A DNA stretch of 58,544 nucleotides, taken from contig JAFRRP010000005.1 in assembly GCA_017428085.1 (NCBI GenBank), positions 1 through 58,544 of the forward strand. Direction: 5' to 3'. The stretch comes from Clostridia bacterium (GTDB taxonomy: Bacteria; Bacillota; Clostridia; Oscillospirales; Acutalibacteraceae). Below, piece after piece: positions 15,422 to 24,861 of this stretch. Numbering within the stretch: the first letter of the stretch is position 1; the number at the start of each line of letters is the position of its first letter. Both the position numbers and the translations under genes were made by a program. The notes under the pieces are model-generated. The model ran no database searches, was not told where the DNA came from, and saw only the letters and a list, made by a program, of their open reading frames with translations.

Positions 15422-17788
15422 TTCCGCGTAGCGCACGGCGGCCATGGCGTCGGAGGCGTATCTGTCCGCGCCGATCCGCGCGGCGTAGCTTTCGGTCAGC
15501 ACCGCGCCGCCCACGACGATTTTGCACCACGGGGCCTTTTCCCGCAGCAGCAAAATGGTCTGTTCCATGGCGGGTACGGTGGTGGTCATCAGGGCGCTGA
15601 GGCCGCACAGCGGCGCGTGAGCCGCGACCACCGCATCGGCTACCGTTTCCGGCGGCACGTCCTTGCCCAGATCGATCACGTCGCAGCCGTAGTTTTCCAG
15701 CAGCAGCTTCACGATGTTCTTGCCGATGTCATGCACGTCGCCCTTTACCGTCGCCAGCACGAAGGGGGCCTTTTTTTCCGTCGGCGCGCCGTCGGTCTGC
15801 AGGGCGGCTTTGACCGCCTCAAAAGCGGATTTGGCGGCCTCCGCGCTCATCAGCAGCCCCGGCAGAAAGACCCTGCCGGACTCGAAGTCCTTTCCCACCG
15901 CCTCCAGCGCGGGCATGATCTCCCCGGTGACGATGGCCATGGGAGGAACGGTCAGCAGCAGCTCCCGCGCGAGGGCCCCCGCCTTATCCCGCTGGCCCTT
16001 TTCCACCGCGGCGCGAAGCGTCGTCTGCGCGGGCTCCTTTTTCACGTCGGGCGCTTGCGTTTCGTTCTGCTGACAATAGGCGATATAGTCCGCGCAGGCC
16101 GTGTCGTGGCCCCGCAGCGCGTTGAAGGCGCGGTACGAACGCATCATGTCATCCGAACAGGGGTTCATGATGGCGGCGGACAGGCCGTTTTCCAGCGCCA
16201 GCGTTAAAAACGCGCCGTTGAGGACCGGTCGGTCCGGCAGGCCGAAGGACACGTTGGACACGCCCAGCACCGTATGGCAGCCCAGGCGCTGCGTGATCTC
16301 CCGCACCGCGGCCAGCGTGGTCGCCGCGGCGTTGGGGTCCGCGCTGACGGTGAGGCACAGCGGGTCGAACACGATATCCTTTTTCTTTACGCCGTGTTTC
16401 GCGGCTTCTTTTAATATGCTTTCGGCGATGGCCACGCGGCCCGCCGCCGTTTCCGGGATGCCGTTCTCATCCAGCGTCAGGGCGACGACCACGCCGCCGT
16501 ATTTTTTCACCAGCGGGAAGACGGCCTCCATGCTCTCGCGCTTGCCGTTGACCGAGTTGATCATGGCCTTGCCGTTGTAGCGGCGCAGCGCGGCCTCCAT
16601 GGCGGCGGGGTCGGCGGTGTCGATCTGCAGCGGCAAGTCGTATTCCGCCTGCAGCTCCCCGGTGACGTCCCGCAGGTTGGCGGTCTCGTCCGTGCCGGGC
16701 ACGCCCACGTTCACGTCCAAAATCTGCGCCCCGGCCTCCTGCTGCGCCTCGGCTTCGCCCAGCAGATAGTCCCAGTCCTCGTCCAGAATGGCCTGCCGCA
16801 GCTTCTTTTTGCCGGTGGGGTTGATGCGCTCGCCGATGATCACCGGCTTTTCGCCTAATTCCACCGCATGGGTGCGGGAGGTGACCACGGTGAAGGGCTT
16901 TTCGGTCAACGGGGCGGGCGTTACGGGCCTTGCCGCTTCCCGCAGGGCGCGGATGTAGTCCGGCGTGGTGCCGCAGCAGCCGCCCGCCAGCCGCACGCCT
17001 TTTTTGACAGCCGCGGTCACGTCGGCGGCGAACTCTTCCGGGCCCACGTTGTAGCGCACGCCCTCCGGCGTGGTCTCCGGCAGGCCCGCGTTGGGCTGAA
17101 AGATCACCGGCACGGAGGCTCGCGCCAGATAGGTTTCCACGATGGGCAGCAGCGCCTTGGGCCCGAAGGAGCAGTTGACGCCGATTACGTCTGCGCCCAT
17201 GCCCTCCAGCGCGGCGATCACCGCCTCCGGCCGCGCACCGGTCAGCAGCCGCCCGTCCTCGCTGTAGGCGTTGGAGACGATCACGGGCAGGTCGCTGTTT
17301 TCCTTGGCAGCCAGCAGCGCCGCCTTTGTTTCATATAAGTCGGTAAAGGTCTCGATCACGATGGCCTGCGCGCCGTGCTTCACGCCCAGCCTTACCACGT
17401 CGGCGAAGGCAGAAACCGCGTCCTCAAAGCTGAGGTAGCCGAAGGGCTCCAGCAGGCGGCCCAGCGGGCCCATATCCAGCGCGAAAAGGATCTCCTGCGC
17501 GCCCGCCGTTTCCGCTTTGGCCCGGCGCAGGCAGTCGAACGCCGCGCCGATCAGCGCGTCCGCTTCCTCCAACGAGCCGTTCAGCGTGTTCACGCCGAAG
17601 GTGTTGGCGCACACGATATTGCTGCCCGCGTCCATATAGGCGCGGTGCACGGCGGCCACCTCCTCCGGGTGGGTGAGGTTCCAGCGCTGCGTGGGCTCGC
17701 CGGGCTTCAGTCCCTTTTCACACAGCAGCGTTCCCATGCCGCCGTCCAGCAGCACGGTCCCGCTTTGCAGCAATTCCGAAAATGACAT
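15398..17788 (-). CDS. metH: Cobalamin-dependent methionine synthase (short form)
   Basis: 796 residues in three modules. Residues 1-290 are the homocysteine-binding barrel with zinc ligands Cys206 and the Cys271-Cys272 pair (GGCCGTTP). Residues about 310-560 are the methyltetrahydrofolate-binding barrel (VIIGERINPTGKKKL). From about 590 follow the helical cap and the cobalamin domain, with lower ligand His686 in DVHDIGKN. It moves the methyl group of 5-methyl-THF to homocysteine. The C-terminal SAM-binding reactivation domain of E. coli MetH is missing, as is common in Clostridia and Thermotoga, where reactivation uses separate proteins. It follows metF on the same strand with an AAGGAGG site at ATG 17788. 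Confidence 0.95.
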   Translation of the reverse strand: MSFSELLQSGTVLLDGGMGTLLCEKGLKPGEPTQRWNLTHPEEVAAVHRAYMDAGSNIVCANTFGVNTLNGSLEEADALIGAAFDCLRRAKAETAGAQEILFALDMGPLGRLLEPFGYLSFEDAVSAFADVVRLGVKHGAQAIVIETFTDLYETKAALLAAKENSDLPVIVSNAYSEDGRLLTGARPEAVIAALEGMGADVIGVNCSFGPKALLPIVETYLARASVPVIFQPNAGLPETTPEGVRYNVGPEEFAADVTAAVKKGVRLAGGCCGTTPDYIRALREAARPVTPAPLTEKPFTVVTSRTHAVELGEKPVIIGERINPTGKKKLRQAILDEDWDYLLGEAEAQQEAGAQILDVNVGVPGTDETANLRDVTGELQAEYDLPLQIDTADPAAMEAALRRYNGKAMINSVNGKRESMEAVFPLVKKYGGVVVALTLDENGIPETAAGRVAIAESILKEAAKHGVKKKDIVFDPLCLTVSADPNAAATTLAAVREITQRLGCHTVLGVSNVSFGLPDRPVLNGAFLTLALENGLSAAIMNPCSDDMMRSYRAFNALRGHDTACADYIAYCQQNETQAPDVKKEPAQTTLRAAVEKGQRDKAGALARELLLTVPPMAIVTGEIMPALEAVGKDFESGRVFLPGLLMSAEAAKSAFEAVKAALQTDGAPTEKKAPFVLATVKGDVHDIGKNIVKLLLENYGCDVIDLGKDVPPETVADAVVAAHAPLCGLSALMTTTVPAMEQTILLLREKAPWCKIVVGGAVLTESYAARIGADRYASDAMAAVRYAEEVLRFES

Positions 17789-17817
17789 GGTGATTTATCC
17801 TCCTTTTTGAAGGACCG

Positions 17818-17868
17818 AAAACTGAAAACTAACGACTGACGACTAACGACTAACGACTAAAAACTATC
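17818..17868. repeat. 7-bp tandem repeats (ACGACTA type) between metF and metH
   Basis: Seven units in phase: AAAACTG, AAAACTA, ACGACTG, ACGACTA, ACGACTA, ACGACTA, AAAACTA. The array reaches the metF stop codon. Confidence 0.88.
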
Positions 17869-18748
17869 CTATGATATCCGACACGTTGCGCAGGATGGCC
17901 TCCGCCACGTCGGGCTTGTTCATGGAATAGACGTGGACGTTTTTGATCCCGTTGGCGTACAGGTCGATGATCTGGTCCGTGGCGTAGGCGACGCCCGCCT
18001 GCTTCATGGCGGCGGGGGAGGCGCCGAACCTGTCCACAAGGCTCTTGAACCGCACCGGCACGAAGGAGCCGGACAGCTTCACCGCCCTTGCCACCTGATT
18101 GGCGTTGGTGATGGGCATGATCCCCGGGATCACGGGGACGGTGATCCCCGCCTCGCGGATCTGATACAGAAAGTTATACAGCAGGTTGTTGTCGAAGAAC
18201 ATCTGGGTGGTCAGGAAGTCGCAGCCCGCGTCCGTCTTTTCCTTCAGATAACGGATATCCTCGTGCCGGTTGACGCTTTCCGGGTGGATCTCCGGGTAGC
18301 ACGCGCCGCCGATACACAGGTCCGCGCCGCTTTCCTTCAGCTCCCGCACCAGATCGACCGCGTGGCGGTAGTCCCACGCCGTCCGGTCGCTGTTTTCCAG
18401 CTCCGGCGTCAGGTCGCCCCGCAGCGCCATCACGTTTTCGATGCCCGCGTCGATGAGCTCCCGGATGCGGGCGTGGACCGTCTCTTTGGAAGACGAAACG
18501 CAGGTCAGATGGGCCAGCGTCGGCACGCCGTAGCGGTCCTTGATGTTCTTGGCGATCTCCAGCGTGTAGCGGCTGGTGCCGCCCCCCGCGCCGTAGGTGA
18601 CGCTCATGAAGGAGGGCTTCAGCTTCGCCATCTCCTCCGTGGCGGTCTTCACCGAGTCAAAGGCCGTTTCCGTCTTGGGCGGGAACACCTCAAACGACAG
18701 CAGCAGCTTGTCCTGTTTCAATACGTCCGTGATTTTCACAGCGGTCAC
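17864..18748 (-). CDS. metF: Methylenetetrahydrofolate reductase
   Basis: 294 residues, the standard bacterial length. It is a flavin-dependent TIM barrel that makes 5-methyl-THF for the methionine synthase encoded next in the operon. Diagnostic segments are [12 protein letters not shown] (catalytic Glu), [27 protein letters not shown], the [10 protein letters not shown] segment, and IPGIMPITN. The frame opens with GTG 18748. A second GTG, three codons in, has more normal spacing from AGAGGGG and may be the real start. The leader is only about 15-20 nt, so there is no room for a SAM riboswitch. The gene is divergent from fucI. Confidence 0.95.
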   Translation of the reverse strand: MTAVKITDVLKQDKLLLSFEVFPPKTETAFDSVKTATEEMAKLKPSFMSVTYGAGGGTSRYTLEIAKNIKDRYGVPTLAHLTCVSSSKETVHARIRELIDAGIENVMALRGDLTPELENSDRTAWDYRHAVDLVRELKESGADLCIGGACYPEIHPESVNRHEDIRYLKEKTDAGCDFLTTQMFFDNNLLYNFLYQIREAGITVPVIPGIMPITNANQVARAVKLSGSFVPVRFKSLVDRFGASPAAMKQAGVAYATDQIIDLYANGIKNVHVYSMNKPDVAEAILRNVSDIIG

Positions 18749-18764
18749 TTCCCCTCTTTTTTAC

Positions 18765-18792
18765 ATTTTATCATATTAAATCCGTTTGGCAA
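18765..18792 (-). promoter_or_regulatory. Sigma-A promoter of metF-metH
   Basis: On the minus strand TTGCCA (18787-18792) and TAAAAT (18765-18770) with a 16-bp spacer. Confidence 0.65.
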
Positions 18793-18812
18793 GAGAAAAC
18801 GGCGGAAAACTA

Positions 18813-18841
18813 TTGCTATTTTTTAAAAAAAATGCTATGCT
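18813..18841 (+). promoter_or_regulatory. Sigma-A promoter of fucI
   Basis: TTGCTA (18813-18818) and TATGCT (18836-18841) with a 17-bp AT-rich spacer. Confidence 0.65.
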
Positions 18842-18879
18842 TTTCCCGTATCACAATACAGAAAGGAAGTAACATACAT

Positions 18880-20685
18880 ATGGCAGCAAGCAGACTGATC
18901 GGCGAGTATCCCGTCATCGGCATCCGCCGCATCATCGACGGCAGAAGAGGACCCCTGAAGGTCCGCGAGTCGCTGGAGGACCAGACCATGAACATGGCGA
19001 AGGCCGCGGCGAAGCTCTTTACCGAAAACCTGAAATATTCCAACGGCGAGCCCGTGAAGGTGGTCATCTCCGACACCTCCATCGGCCGCGTGGCGGAGGC
19101 CGCCCGGTGCGCGGCGCAGTTCAAAAAGGAGGGCGTGGATATTACCCTCAGCGTGACCCCCTGCTGGTGCTACGGCAGCGAGACCATGGATTCCGACCCG
19201 CTGACCATCAAGGGCGTGTGGGGCTTCAACGCCACCGAGCGCCCCGGCGCGGTGTACCTGGCTTCCGTTCTCGCCACCCACGCGCAGAAGGGCCTGCCGG
19301 CCTTCGGCATCTACGGCCACGACGTGCAGGACGCGGACGACGAGACCGTGCCGGAGGACGTGAAGGAAAAGCTGCTGCGGTTCGCCCGGGCCGCCGTCGC
19401 CGTGTGTACCATGCGCGGTAAATCCTACCTGCAGATCGGCTCCATCTGCATGGGCATCGGCGGCTCCTCCATCAGCCCCGAGTTCATCGAGGAATACCTC
19501 GGTATGCGGGTGGAATCCGTGGACGAGGTGGAGATCATCCGCCGCATGACGGAGAACATCTACGACGAGGCCGAGTATCAGAAGGCTTACAAGTGGACGA
19601 AAGAACACTGTCCCGAGGGATTCGACAAGAACCCCGATTTCGTAAAGAAATCCCCCGAGCAGAAGGAAAAGGACTGGGAGTTCGTGGTCAAGATGATGGT
19701 CATCATCAAGGACCTGATGAACGGCAACCCCAACCTGCCCGCGGGCCGCGAGGAGGAGATGGCAGGCCATAACGCCATCGCCGCCGGTTTCCAGGGCCAG
19801 CGCCAGTGGACGGACTTCTATCCCAACTGCGACTTCGGCGAGGCCATGTGCAACACCTCCTTCGACTGGAACGGCGCGCGCGAGCCCTATATCCTCGCCA
19901 CTGAGAACGACACGCTGAACGGCCTTTCCATGCTGTTCATGAAACTGCTGACCAACCGCCCGCAGATGTTCGCCGACGTGCGCACCTTCTGGAGCGCGGA
20001 CGCGGTCAAGCGCGTGACCGGCTACGACATCGAGGGCGTCGCCAAAGAGGCGGGCGGCTTCATCCACCTCATCAACTCCGGCGCGTGCTGCCTGGACGCC
20101 TGCGGCGAGGTGAAGGACGAAAACGGTGACCCGGTCATCAAGCCCTGGTACGACGTGACCGAAAAGGATATCGACACGATGCTGAAGGCCACCGAGTGGT
20201 GCGCCGCGGACAACGGCTATTTCCGTGGCGGCGGCTATTCCTCCCGTTTCCTCACCCGCGCCCAGATGCCCGCCACCATGATCCGCATCAATCTGGTCAA
20301 GGGCCTCGGCCCCACGATCCAGATCGCGGAGGGCTACACCGTCTGCCTGCCGGACGAGGTCAGCGATATCCTCTGGAAGCGTACGGACTACACCTGGCCC
20401 TGCACCTGGTTCACCCCCATCTGCAACGGCGTGGGCCCGTTCCGCTCCGCCTACGACCTGATGAACTGCTGGGGCGCGAACCACGGCGCGATCAGCTACG
20501 GCCACATCGGCGCGGACCTGATCACCATGTGTTCCATGCTGCGCATCCCCGTGGGGCTGCACAACGTGCCGGACGAGAAGATCTTCCGCCCCGCCAGCTG
20601 GAACGCCTTCGGCACCAAGGACCCGGAGGGCGCGGATTACAGAGCCTGCGCCGCCTACGGACCTCTTTACAGACCGATGCGGTAA
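18880..20685 (+). CDS. fucI: L-fucose isomerase
   Basis: 601 residues, the size of FucI (about 590). It converts L-fucose to L-fuculose in the cytoplasm, the first step of fucose catabolism. Family segments are [20 protein letters not shown] at the N-terminus, [38 protein letters not shown], and the metal-site region [19 protein letters not shown] with ENDTLNG. A late His lies in [15 protein letters not shown]. The start follows AAGGAAG. No fucK, fucA or fucose regulator is adjacent; the gene appears monocistronic, ending at a terminator. It fits functionally with the fucosidase-like genes at 50-58 kb. Confidence 0.93.
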   Translation: MAASRLIGEYPVIGIRRIIDGRRGPLKVRESLEDQTMNMAKAAAKLFTENLKYSNGEPVKVVISDTSIGRVAEAARCAAQFKKEGVDITLSVTPCWCYGSETMDSDPLTIKGVWGFNATERPGAVYLASVLATHAQKGLPAFGIYGHDVQDADDETVPEDVKEKLLRFARAAVAVCTMRGKSYLQIGSICMGIGGSSISPEFIEEYLGMRVESVDEVEIIRRMTENIYDEAEYQKAYKWTKEHCPEGFDKNPDFVKKSPEQKEKDWEFVVKMMVIIKDLMNGNPNLPAGREEEMAGHNAIAAGFQGQRQWTDFYPNCDFGEAMCNTSFDWNGAREPYILATENDTLNGLSMLFMKLLTNRPQMFADVRTFWSADAVKRVTGYDIEGVAKEAGGFIHLINSGACCLDACGEVKDENGDPVIKPWYDVTEKDIDTMLKATEWCAADNGYFRGGGYSSRFLTRAQMPATMIRINLVKGLGPTIQIAEGYTVCLPDEVSDILWKRTDYTWPCTWFTPICNGVGPFRSAYDLMNCWGANHGAISYGHIGADLITMCSMLRIPVGLHNVPDEKIFRPASWNAFGTKDPEGADYRACAAYGPLYRPMR

Positions 20686-20686
20686 A

Positions 20687-20712
20687 CAGTCGCAAGTCGT
20701 AAGTCGTAAGAA
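20687..20712. repeat. 7-bp repeats (AGTCGTA type) after fucI
   Basis: AGTCGCA, AGTCGTA, AGTCGTA in tandem between the fucI stop and its terminator. This is the same family as at 17818 and 29691. Confidence 0.75.
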
Positions 20713-20722
20713 AAAACAGACG

Positions 20723-20762
20723 CACCGGAGAGGGCCGACGGTCCCCCCTCCGGTGTTTTTTC
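20723..20762 (+). terminator. Rho-independent terminator of fucI
   Basis: CACCGGAG / CTCCGGTG outer stem with T7 following. Confidence 0.85.
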
Positions 20763-20797
20763 TTTGATCTAATCGTCAGTTTTTCCGATTTTTGCTG

Positions 20798-20826
20798 TTG
20801 TATCCGACGGAAAAAGGTGGTAGAAT
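20798..20826 (+). promoter_or_regulatory. Sigma-A promoter of the LCAT-like gene
   Basis: TTGTAT (20798-20803) and TAGAAT (20821-20826) with a 17-bp spacer. Confidence 0.6.
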
Positions 20827-20856
20827 AAAAGCAGCACAGAAAGTGAGGCAAAAAAT

Positions 20857-22479
20857 ATGTCAAAAGCAAAAAAACTGTTATCGGTTGTTTTTGCCGTTCT
20901 TTTCGTTCTGCCGATGGGGCTGCTGCCCGCTTTCGCGGCAAATGACGTAACGCCCATCGTGTACGTCTACGGCTACCGGGGCATCTACGTGCATAACGAG
21001 GACGGCAGTTATTACACGCCCATCGACGAATACGCCCCGCCGGAGACCACGGACGGCGATATCGTCTCCGCCGCGATTTCCGAGCTGCTGCCGCTGTTCG
21101 CCAAGGCGCTGGTGACGGACAATTACGACGAATACTGCGACAGGGCGCTGGAGCTGCTCTCTCCCATCTACGCGGAGATCAAGCCCAACCCGGACGGCAC
21201 CGTGCCCGCCAACACGGACTGCGGGTGGAACTGGAGCTACGACCGGATCAACGCCAATCCCGGCCCCCGCACGATCTACGAGTACAACTGGGATACCCGC
21301 CTTTCCCCCATGGACGTGGCGGACGACCTGAACGACTATATCAACGCCATCATGGAAAAGACCGGCAGCAGCCAGATCGTTCTGGCCGCCCGCTGCGCCG
21401 GTACGGAGGTGGCCGCCGCGTACCTGTGGAAATACCAGAAGCCGGTGGGCTACGCCAATATCAAAAAATACATCTTCACCGCCAGCACGCTGGAGGGCTA
21501 CGACTACTTCGACCTGATCGGCAGCGGCAACGTCACCGTCCCGGACGAGGCGCTGTACCGCTACGTGCGGCAAAAGGAAATACTGGAAAACAACATCGGC
21601 GACGAAAAGCTGTATACCTTCGTCAGCGCCATGTTCGACTATCTGGAAAGCAGCTACGGGCTGAAGCTCGCCATGGGCATGGTGGATCACATCTACGCCA
21701 AGATCAAGGACCGCTTCATCGCCCGCTTCCTGAAGGAGTTCTACGGCATCTCGCTGGGACAGGTAGGCTCCATCAACGAGCACTATGAGGATTACAAAAA
21801 CTACGTCTTCCAGGAGAAGGGCGACAAAGAGAAATACGCCGCCATCATCGCCAAGGCGGACGATTACCACTACAACGTGCAGGCCCATTTCAAGGAGATG
21901 CTGCAGGAAATGGACGCCGCCGACACGCCCGTCTACGCGATCGGGGGCTACGGCGAGCAGCAGTATCCCATCGGGGACTGCGCCAACTACGTGGGCGACG
22001 AGTACGTCAACGTGGGCAAGCAGACCCTCGGCGCCACCGTGTCGAAGGTGACGGAGACGCTTCCGGACGACTATATCGCCGGGCGCGAGGCGGCGGGATA
22101 CGGCAAATATATCTCCCCCGACCGTCAGGTGGACGCCTCCACCTGCCTGTTCCCGGACCACACGAGGATCGTCAAGAACCTGCGCCACGACTTCAACAAC
22201 AGCGACGTGTTCGATCTGGTGACCGCCATCGCCCTGACGGAAAACGCCACGGTGACCACGCTGGAGGGCTACCCGCAGTTCCTGAACGCGAAGGAGGACC
22301 ACTCCGCCATGGAGCCGATGCAGGCCGTCAACGCCAACGATATCGACTGGGACGCGCTGGCGCCGTCGCTTTCCGCCCCGGCGAACGCGCTGGCAAAGAT
22401 CGCCGCGTTCTTCGCCCGGATCATCCTGTGGTTCCGGTCGGTTTTCAGCCGTATCGGCGAGGCTTTCACCGGGAAATAA
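20857..22479 (+). CDS. Secreted alpha/beta-hydrolase, LCAT-like, with Cys at the nucleophile position
   Basis: 540 residues. A signal peptide ends near PAFAAND. The layout recalls the lecithin:cholesterol acyltransferase/lipase group. There is an N-terminal VYVYGYRG oxyanion-like loop, then YNWDTRLSPMDVADDL. The elbow strand IVLAARCAGTEVAAAYLW has Cys180 where GHSMG-type enzymes have Ser. Later come a VYAIGGYG strand and SPDRQVDASTCLFPDHT, which could supply the acid and His. The C-terminus (about 510-540) is a hydrophobic/basic helix (ALAKIAAFFARIILWF...) like those of the proteins at 3248, 24862 and 35160. Acyl-ester hydrolysis or transfer outside the cell is an inference; the Cys leaves activity uncertain. 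Confidence 0.6.
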   Translation: MSKAKKLLSVVFAVLFVLPMGLLPAFAANDVTPIVYVYGYRGIYVHNEDGSYYTPIDEYAPPETTDGDIVSAAISELLPLFAKALVTDNYDEYCDRALELLSPIYAEIKPNPDGTVPANTDCGWNWSYDRINANPGPRTIYEYNWDTRLSPMDVADDLNDYINAIMEKTGSSQIVLAARCAGTEVAAAYLWKYQKPVGYANIKKYIFTASTLEGYDYFDLIGSGNVTVPDEALYRYVRQKEILENNIGDEKLYTFVSAMFDYLESSYGLKLAMGMVDHIYAKIKDRFIARFLKEFYGISLGQVGSINEHYEDYKNYVFQEKGDKEKYAAIIAKADDYHYNVQAHFKEMLQEMDAADTPVYAIGGYGEQQYPIGDCANYVGDEYVNVGKQTLGATVSKVTETLPDDYIAGREAAGYGKYISPDRQVDASTCLFPDHTRIVKNLRHDFNNSDVFDLVTAIALTENATVTTLEGYPQFLNAKEDHSAMEPMQAVNANDIDWDALAPSLSAPANALAKIAAFFARIILWFRSVFSRIGEAFTGK

Positions 22480-22500
22480 GCCGGTGATCGAAAAACAAAC

Positions 22501-22541
22501 GCCGGAGAGAAGCCGCGTTCGCGGGTTCCCTCCGGTTTTTC
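22501..22541 (+). terminator. Rho-independent terminator
   Basis: CCGGAG / CTCCGG outer stem with an inner CCGCG/GCGG stem, then T5. Confidence 0.85.
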
Positions 22542-22640
22542 TTCTGTAACGATTATACCATATCGGAAACAAAAAATCAAGTCTGTAAAAAAAGAACGAA
22601 CTATGATATACTATCGGCAAAACGGAAAGGGGAAAGCGCC

Positions 22641-24737
22641 ATGGAACCGTACGAAAAGGACTATTGCGGCGAGATCTGTTCGTTTCTGGAAGCGGAAGTG
22701 CGCCGCCTGCGGGAGGAAAGCGCGGCGCTGAAGCGCGAAATGCGCGAGGCGGGCAAACGCATGGCGGAGGAAGACCCCTACGCCGGACTGTACCAGAACA
22801 TAGACAGCGAGGTTTCCGGGATGGGCCGGCATATCATGGAAATGGAACGCCGGGTGGAGCGCGCCGGGAAAAACGACCTTGAGGCGGGATTTCTGGAAAA
22901 GCTGCGGCTTTCCCCCTATTTCGGCCGGGTGGATTTCTCCGGGGAAGACGCCGGGGAAGACGCCGAAGCGGAGCGCTACTATATCGGCCTGCGCACGCTG
23001 ATGCGCCACGAGGACGCGCGCATCCTCACCTACGACTGGCGCGCGCCGGTCAGCGCCCTGTTCTATACGGGGGAGGTGGGGAAGGCCTCTTATCAGGCCC
23101 CCGGCGGCGTCGTGTCCGGCGAGATCAGCCGCATCCGCCAGTACCGGTTCCAAAACGGCGACCTGACCGCCTGCTGGGACGCGGACCTTCGCATCGACGA
23201 CGACGTGCTGCGCGACGTGCTGTCCGGCGCGGCGTCCGAACGGATGAAGATCATCGTCAGCACCATCCAGCGGGACCAGAACCGGGCCATCCGGGCGGAC
23301 GCGAAGAAAAGCCTTGCGGTGTTCGGCCCCGCCGGGTGCGGCAAGACCAGCGTGGGCATGCACCGGCTGGCGTGGCTGCTGTACGAGGCCCGCGCCGCGC
23401 AGGTAAAACCGGATATCCTGATGTTCACGGGCAACGAGGCGTTCCGCGCTTACGTCTCCGGCGTGCTGCCGGAGCTGGGGGAGGAGGAGATCCGCGCCAG
23501 CGCCTACGCCGATCTGTTCCGCAAGCATCTGAAGGGCTTTTCCGTGGAACCCGCCCTGCTGCAGACGGAGGCGCTGCTGGAGGGCGACCGGGACCGGGAG
23601 CAGTACGTGCGCGCGGTGTACGACGCGGGCTTTGCGGCATACGTGGACGATACCCTTGCTTCGCTGCCCGCGCGCTTTTGTACACTGTCGCTGTTCGGGG
23701 AGCCGGTGATCGCCGCGCAGACGCTGAAGGAGAAATACGCCGGTCTGACCGCCCCCACTGTGGGGGACAGGCTTTCCGTGCTGAAGCGCTGGGCGCGGGA
23801 GGAGATCCGCGCGTATTTCCGGCGGCGCAAGAAAGCGCTCTATACCGCTGTTTTCCGGGGCACCGGGACGGATACCCCCACGGACGCGGCCTACGCGCAG
23901 TTCCGGGAAAAATTCATCCGCAACGCGGAAGCCGCCATCGACGCGGCGGTACAGACGGACGCCCCCACGCTGTTCCGCCGGTGCTTTGCTTCCTATTACG
24001 GGGAAAACGAGGCGCTGGACGCGCTGAAAAAACGGTTGGAGCGCAAAAAGCTGCGGTTCGAGGACGCGGTGGCGCTGCTGTATATCAACGCCGCGCTGGG
24101 GCTGTGCCGGGAGGCCGCCCCCTCCCACATCCTGCTGGACGAGGCGCAGGACTACGCGCCGCTGCAGCATAAGACGCTGCGGCTGCTGTACCCGAAAACG
24201 GTGTTTACCGTGCTGGCGGACGTCAATCAGGCCGTGGCGCCCGCCGCGGACAGCCTGAACGCGCGCGAGATCGCGGAGACCTACGGCGCCGCGCCCTTCC
24301 TGATCGCCAAAAGCTACCGCAACACGAAGCCCATCGGGGAATTCGCCAAGCGCTACCTGCCCGGCGCGGATTACGAGCTGTTCGACCGGGACGGCCCCGC
24401 CCCGTTTTTTTACGACGCGGAGGACGCGGTCGACGCGGCGGCGGAGATCGTCGGGCGGCTGCCGGAGAAGTTCCGTTCCGTCTGCGTGATCCTGCGCACC
24501 GTGAAGGAGACGAAGCGGTTTTACAGCGAGCTGAAGCGGCTGGTCCCCGGGTGCGCTGCCGTGACGGACGCGGATACCGCCTGTTCCGCCCGGGTGCTGT
24601 GCATGCCCGTGGCACTGACCAAGGGATTGGAGTTCGACGCGGTGATCGTGCCGGAGTTCGACGAGGCGGAAAAGGACAGCCGCGTGGCGTACATGATGAC
24701 GACCCGCGCGCTGCACGAGCTGCATCTGATCCGGTGA
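22641..24737 (+). CDS. HelD-type superfamily-1 helicase-like ATPase (RNA polymerase recycling)
   Basis: 698 residues. An N-terminal coiled coil (about 1-80, LEAEVRRLREESAALKREMR) is followed by the YDWRAPVSALFY motif seen in HelD proteins. The UvrD-like core has Walker A GPAGCGKTS (about 229) after IQRDQNRAIR, Walker B ILLDEAQDYAPLQ, KSYRN, and the C-terminal VALTKGLEFDAVIV. HelD binds RNA polymerase, inserting its coiled coil, and uses ATP to release stalled or post-termination complexes; some relatives (HelR) give rifamycin tolerance. It looks monocistronic, with a GAAAGGGG ribosome site and a weak TATACT -10 near 22610. It is not a DNA-repair UvrD, because the N-terminal arm and compact 1A domain fit HelD. 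Confidence 0.85.
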   Translation: MEPYEKDYCGEICSFLEAEVRRLREESAALKREMREAGKRMAEEDPYAGLYQNIDSEVSGMGRHIMEMERRVERAGKNDLEAGFLEKLRLSPYFGRVDFSGEDAGEDAEAERYYIGLRTLMRHEDARILTYDWRAPVSALFYTGEVGKASYQAPGGVVSGEISRIRQYRFQNGDLTACWDADLRIDDDVLRDVLSGAASERMKIIVSTIQRDQNRAIRADAKKSLAVFGPAGCGKTSVGMHRLAWLLYEARAAQVKPDILMFTGNEAFRAYVSGVLPELGEEEIRASAYADLFRKHLKGFSVEPALLQTEALLEGDRDREQYVRAVYDAGFAAYVDDTLASLPARFCTLSLFGEPVIAAQTLKEKYAGLTAPTVGDRLSVLKRWAREEIRAYFRRRKKALYTAVFRGTGTDTPTDAAYAQFREKFIRNAEAAIDAAVQTDAPTLFRRCFASYYGENEALDALKKRLERKKLRFEDAVALLYINAALGLCREAAPSHILLDEAQDYAPLQHKTLRLLYPKTVFTVLADVNQAVAPAADSLNAREIAETYGAAPFLIAKSYRNTKPIGEFAKRYLPGADYELFDRDGPAPFFYDAEDAVDAAAEIVGRLPEKFRSVCVILRTVKETKRFYSELKRLVPGCAAVTDADTACSARVLCMPVALTKGLEFDAVIVPEFDEAEKDSRVAYMMTTRALHELHLIR

Positions 24738-24792
24738 TCCCGGACGGAAGGCATCAGGCGGAAGTCGGAAATCTCCGAATGCAAGCGCGCGC

Positions 24793-24821
24793 TTGACAGA
24801 ACCGCTGCGGGATGGTATCAT
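24793..24821 (+). promoter_or_regulatory. Sigma-A promoter of the secreted protein at 24862
   Basis: Perfect TTGACA (24793-24798) and TATCAT (24816-24821) with a 17-bp spacer. Confidence 0.82.
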
Positions 24822-24861
24822 ATATATAATAATAGGAATATAAATAAAGGAGAGGTTTTTT

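Noticed and set aside
18749..18879. SAM riboswitch or T-box upstream of metF-metH
   Set aside because: The promoter lies only about 15-20 nt before the start codon, leaving no room for an aptamer.
18835..20562. A 575-codon open frame antisense to fucI, and similar long antisense frames over other GC-rich genes
   Set aside because: They mirror the codon bias of the real gene, show R/H/G-rich composition and match no family. The plus-strand fucI product is unmistakable.
22641..24737. UvrD/PcrA DNA-repair helicase
   Set aside because: The N-terminal coiled coil, the YDWRAPVS motif and the overall length fit HelD-type RNA-polymerase recycling factors instead.
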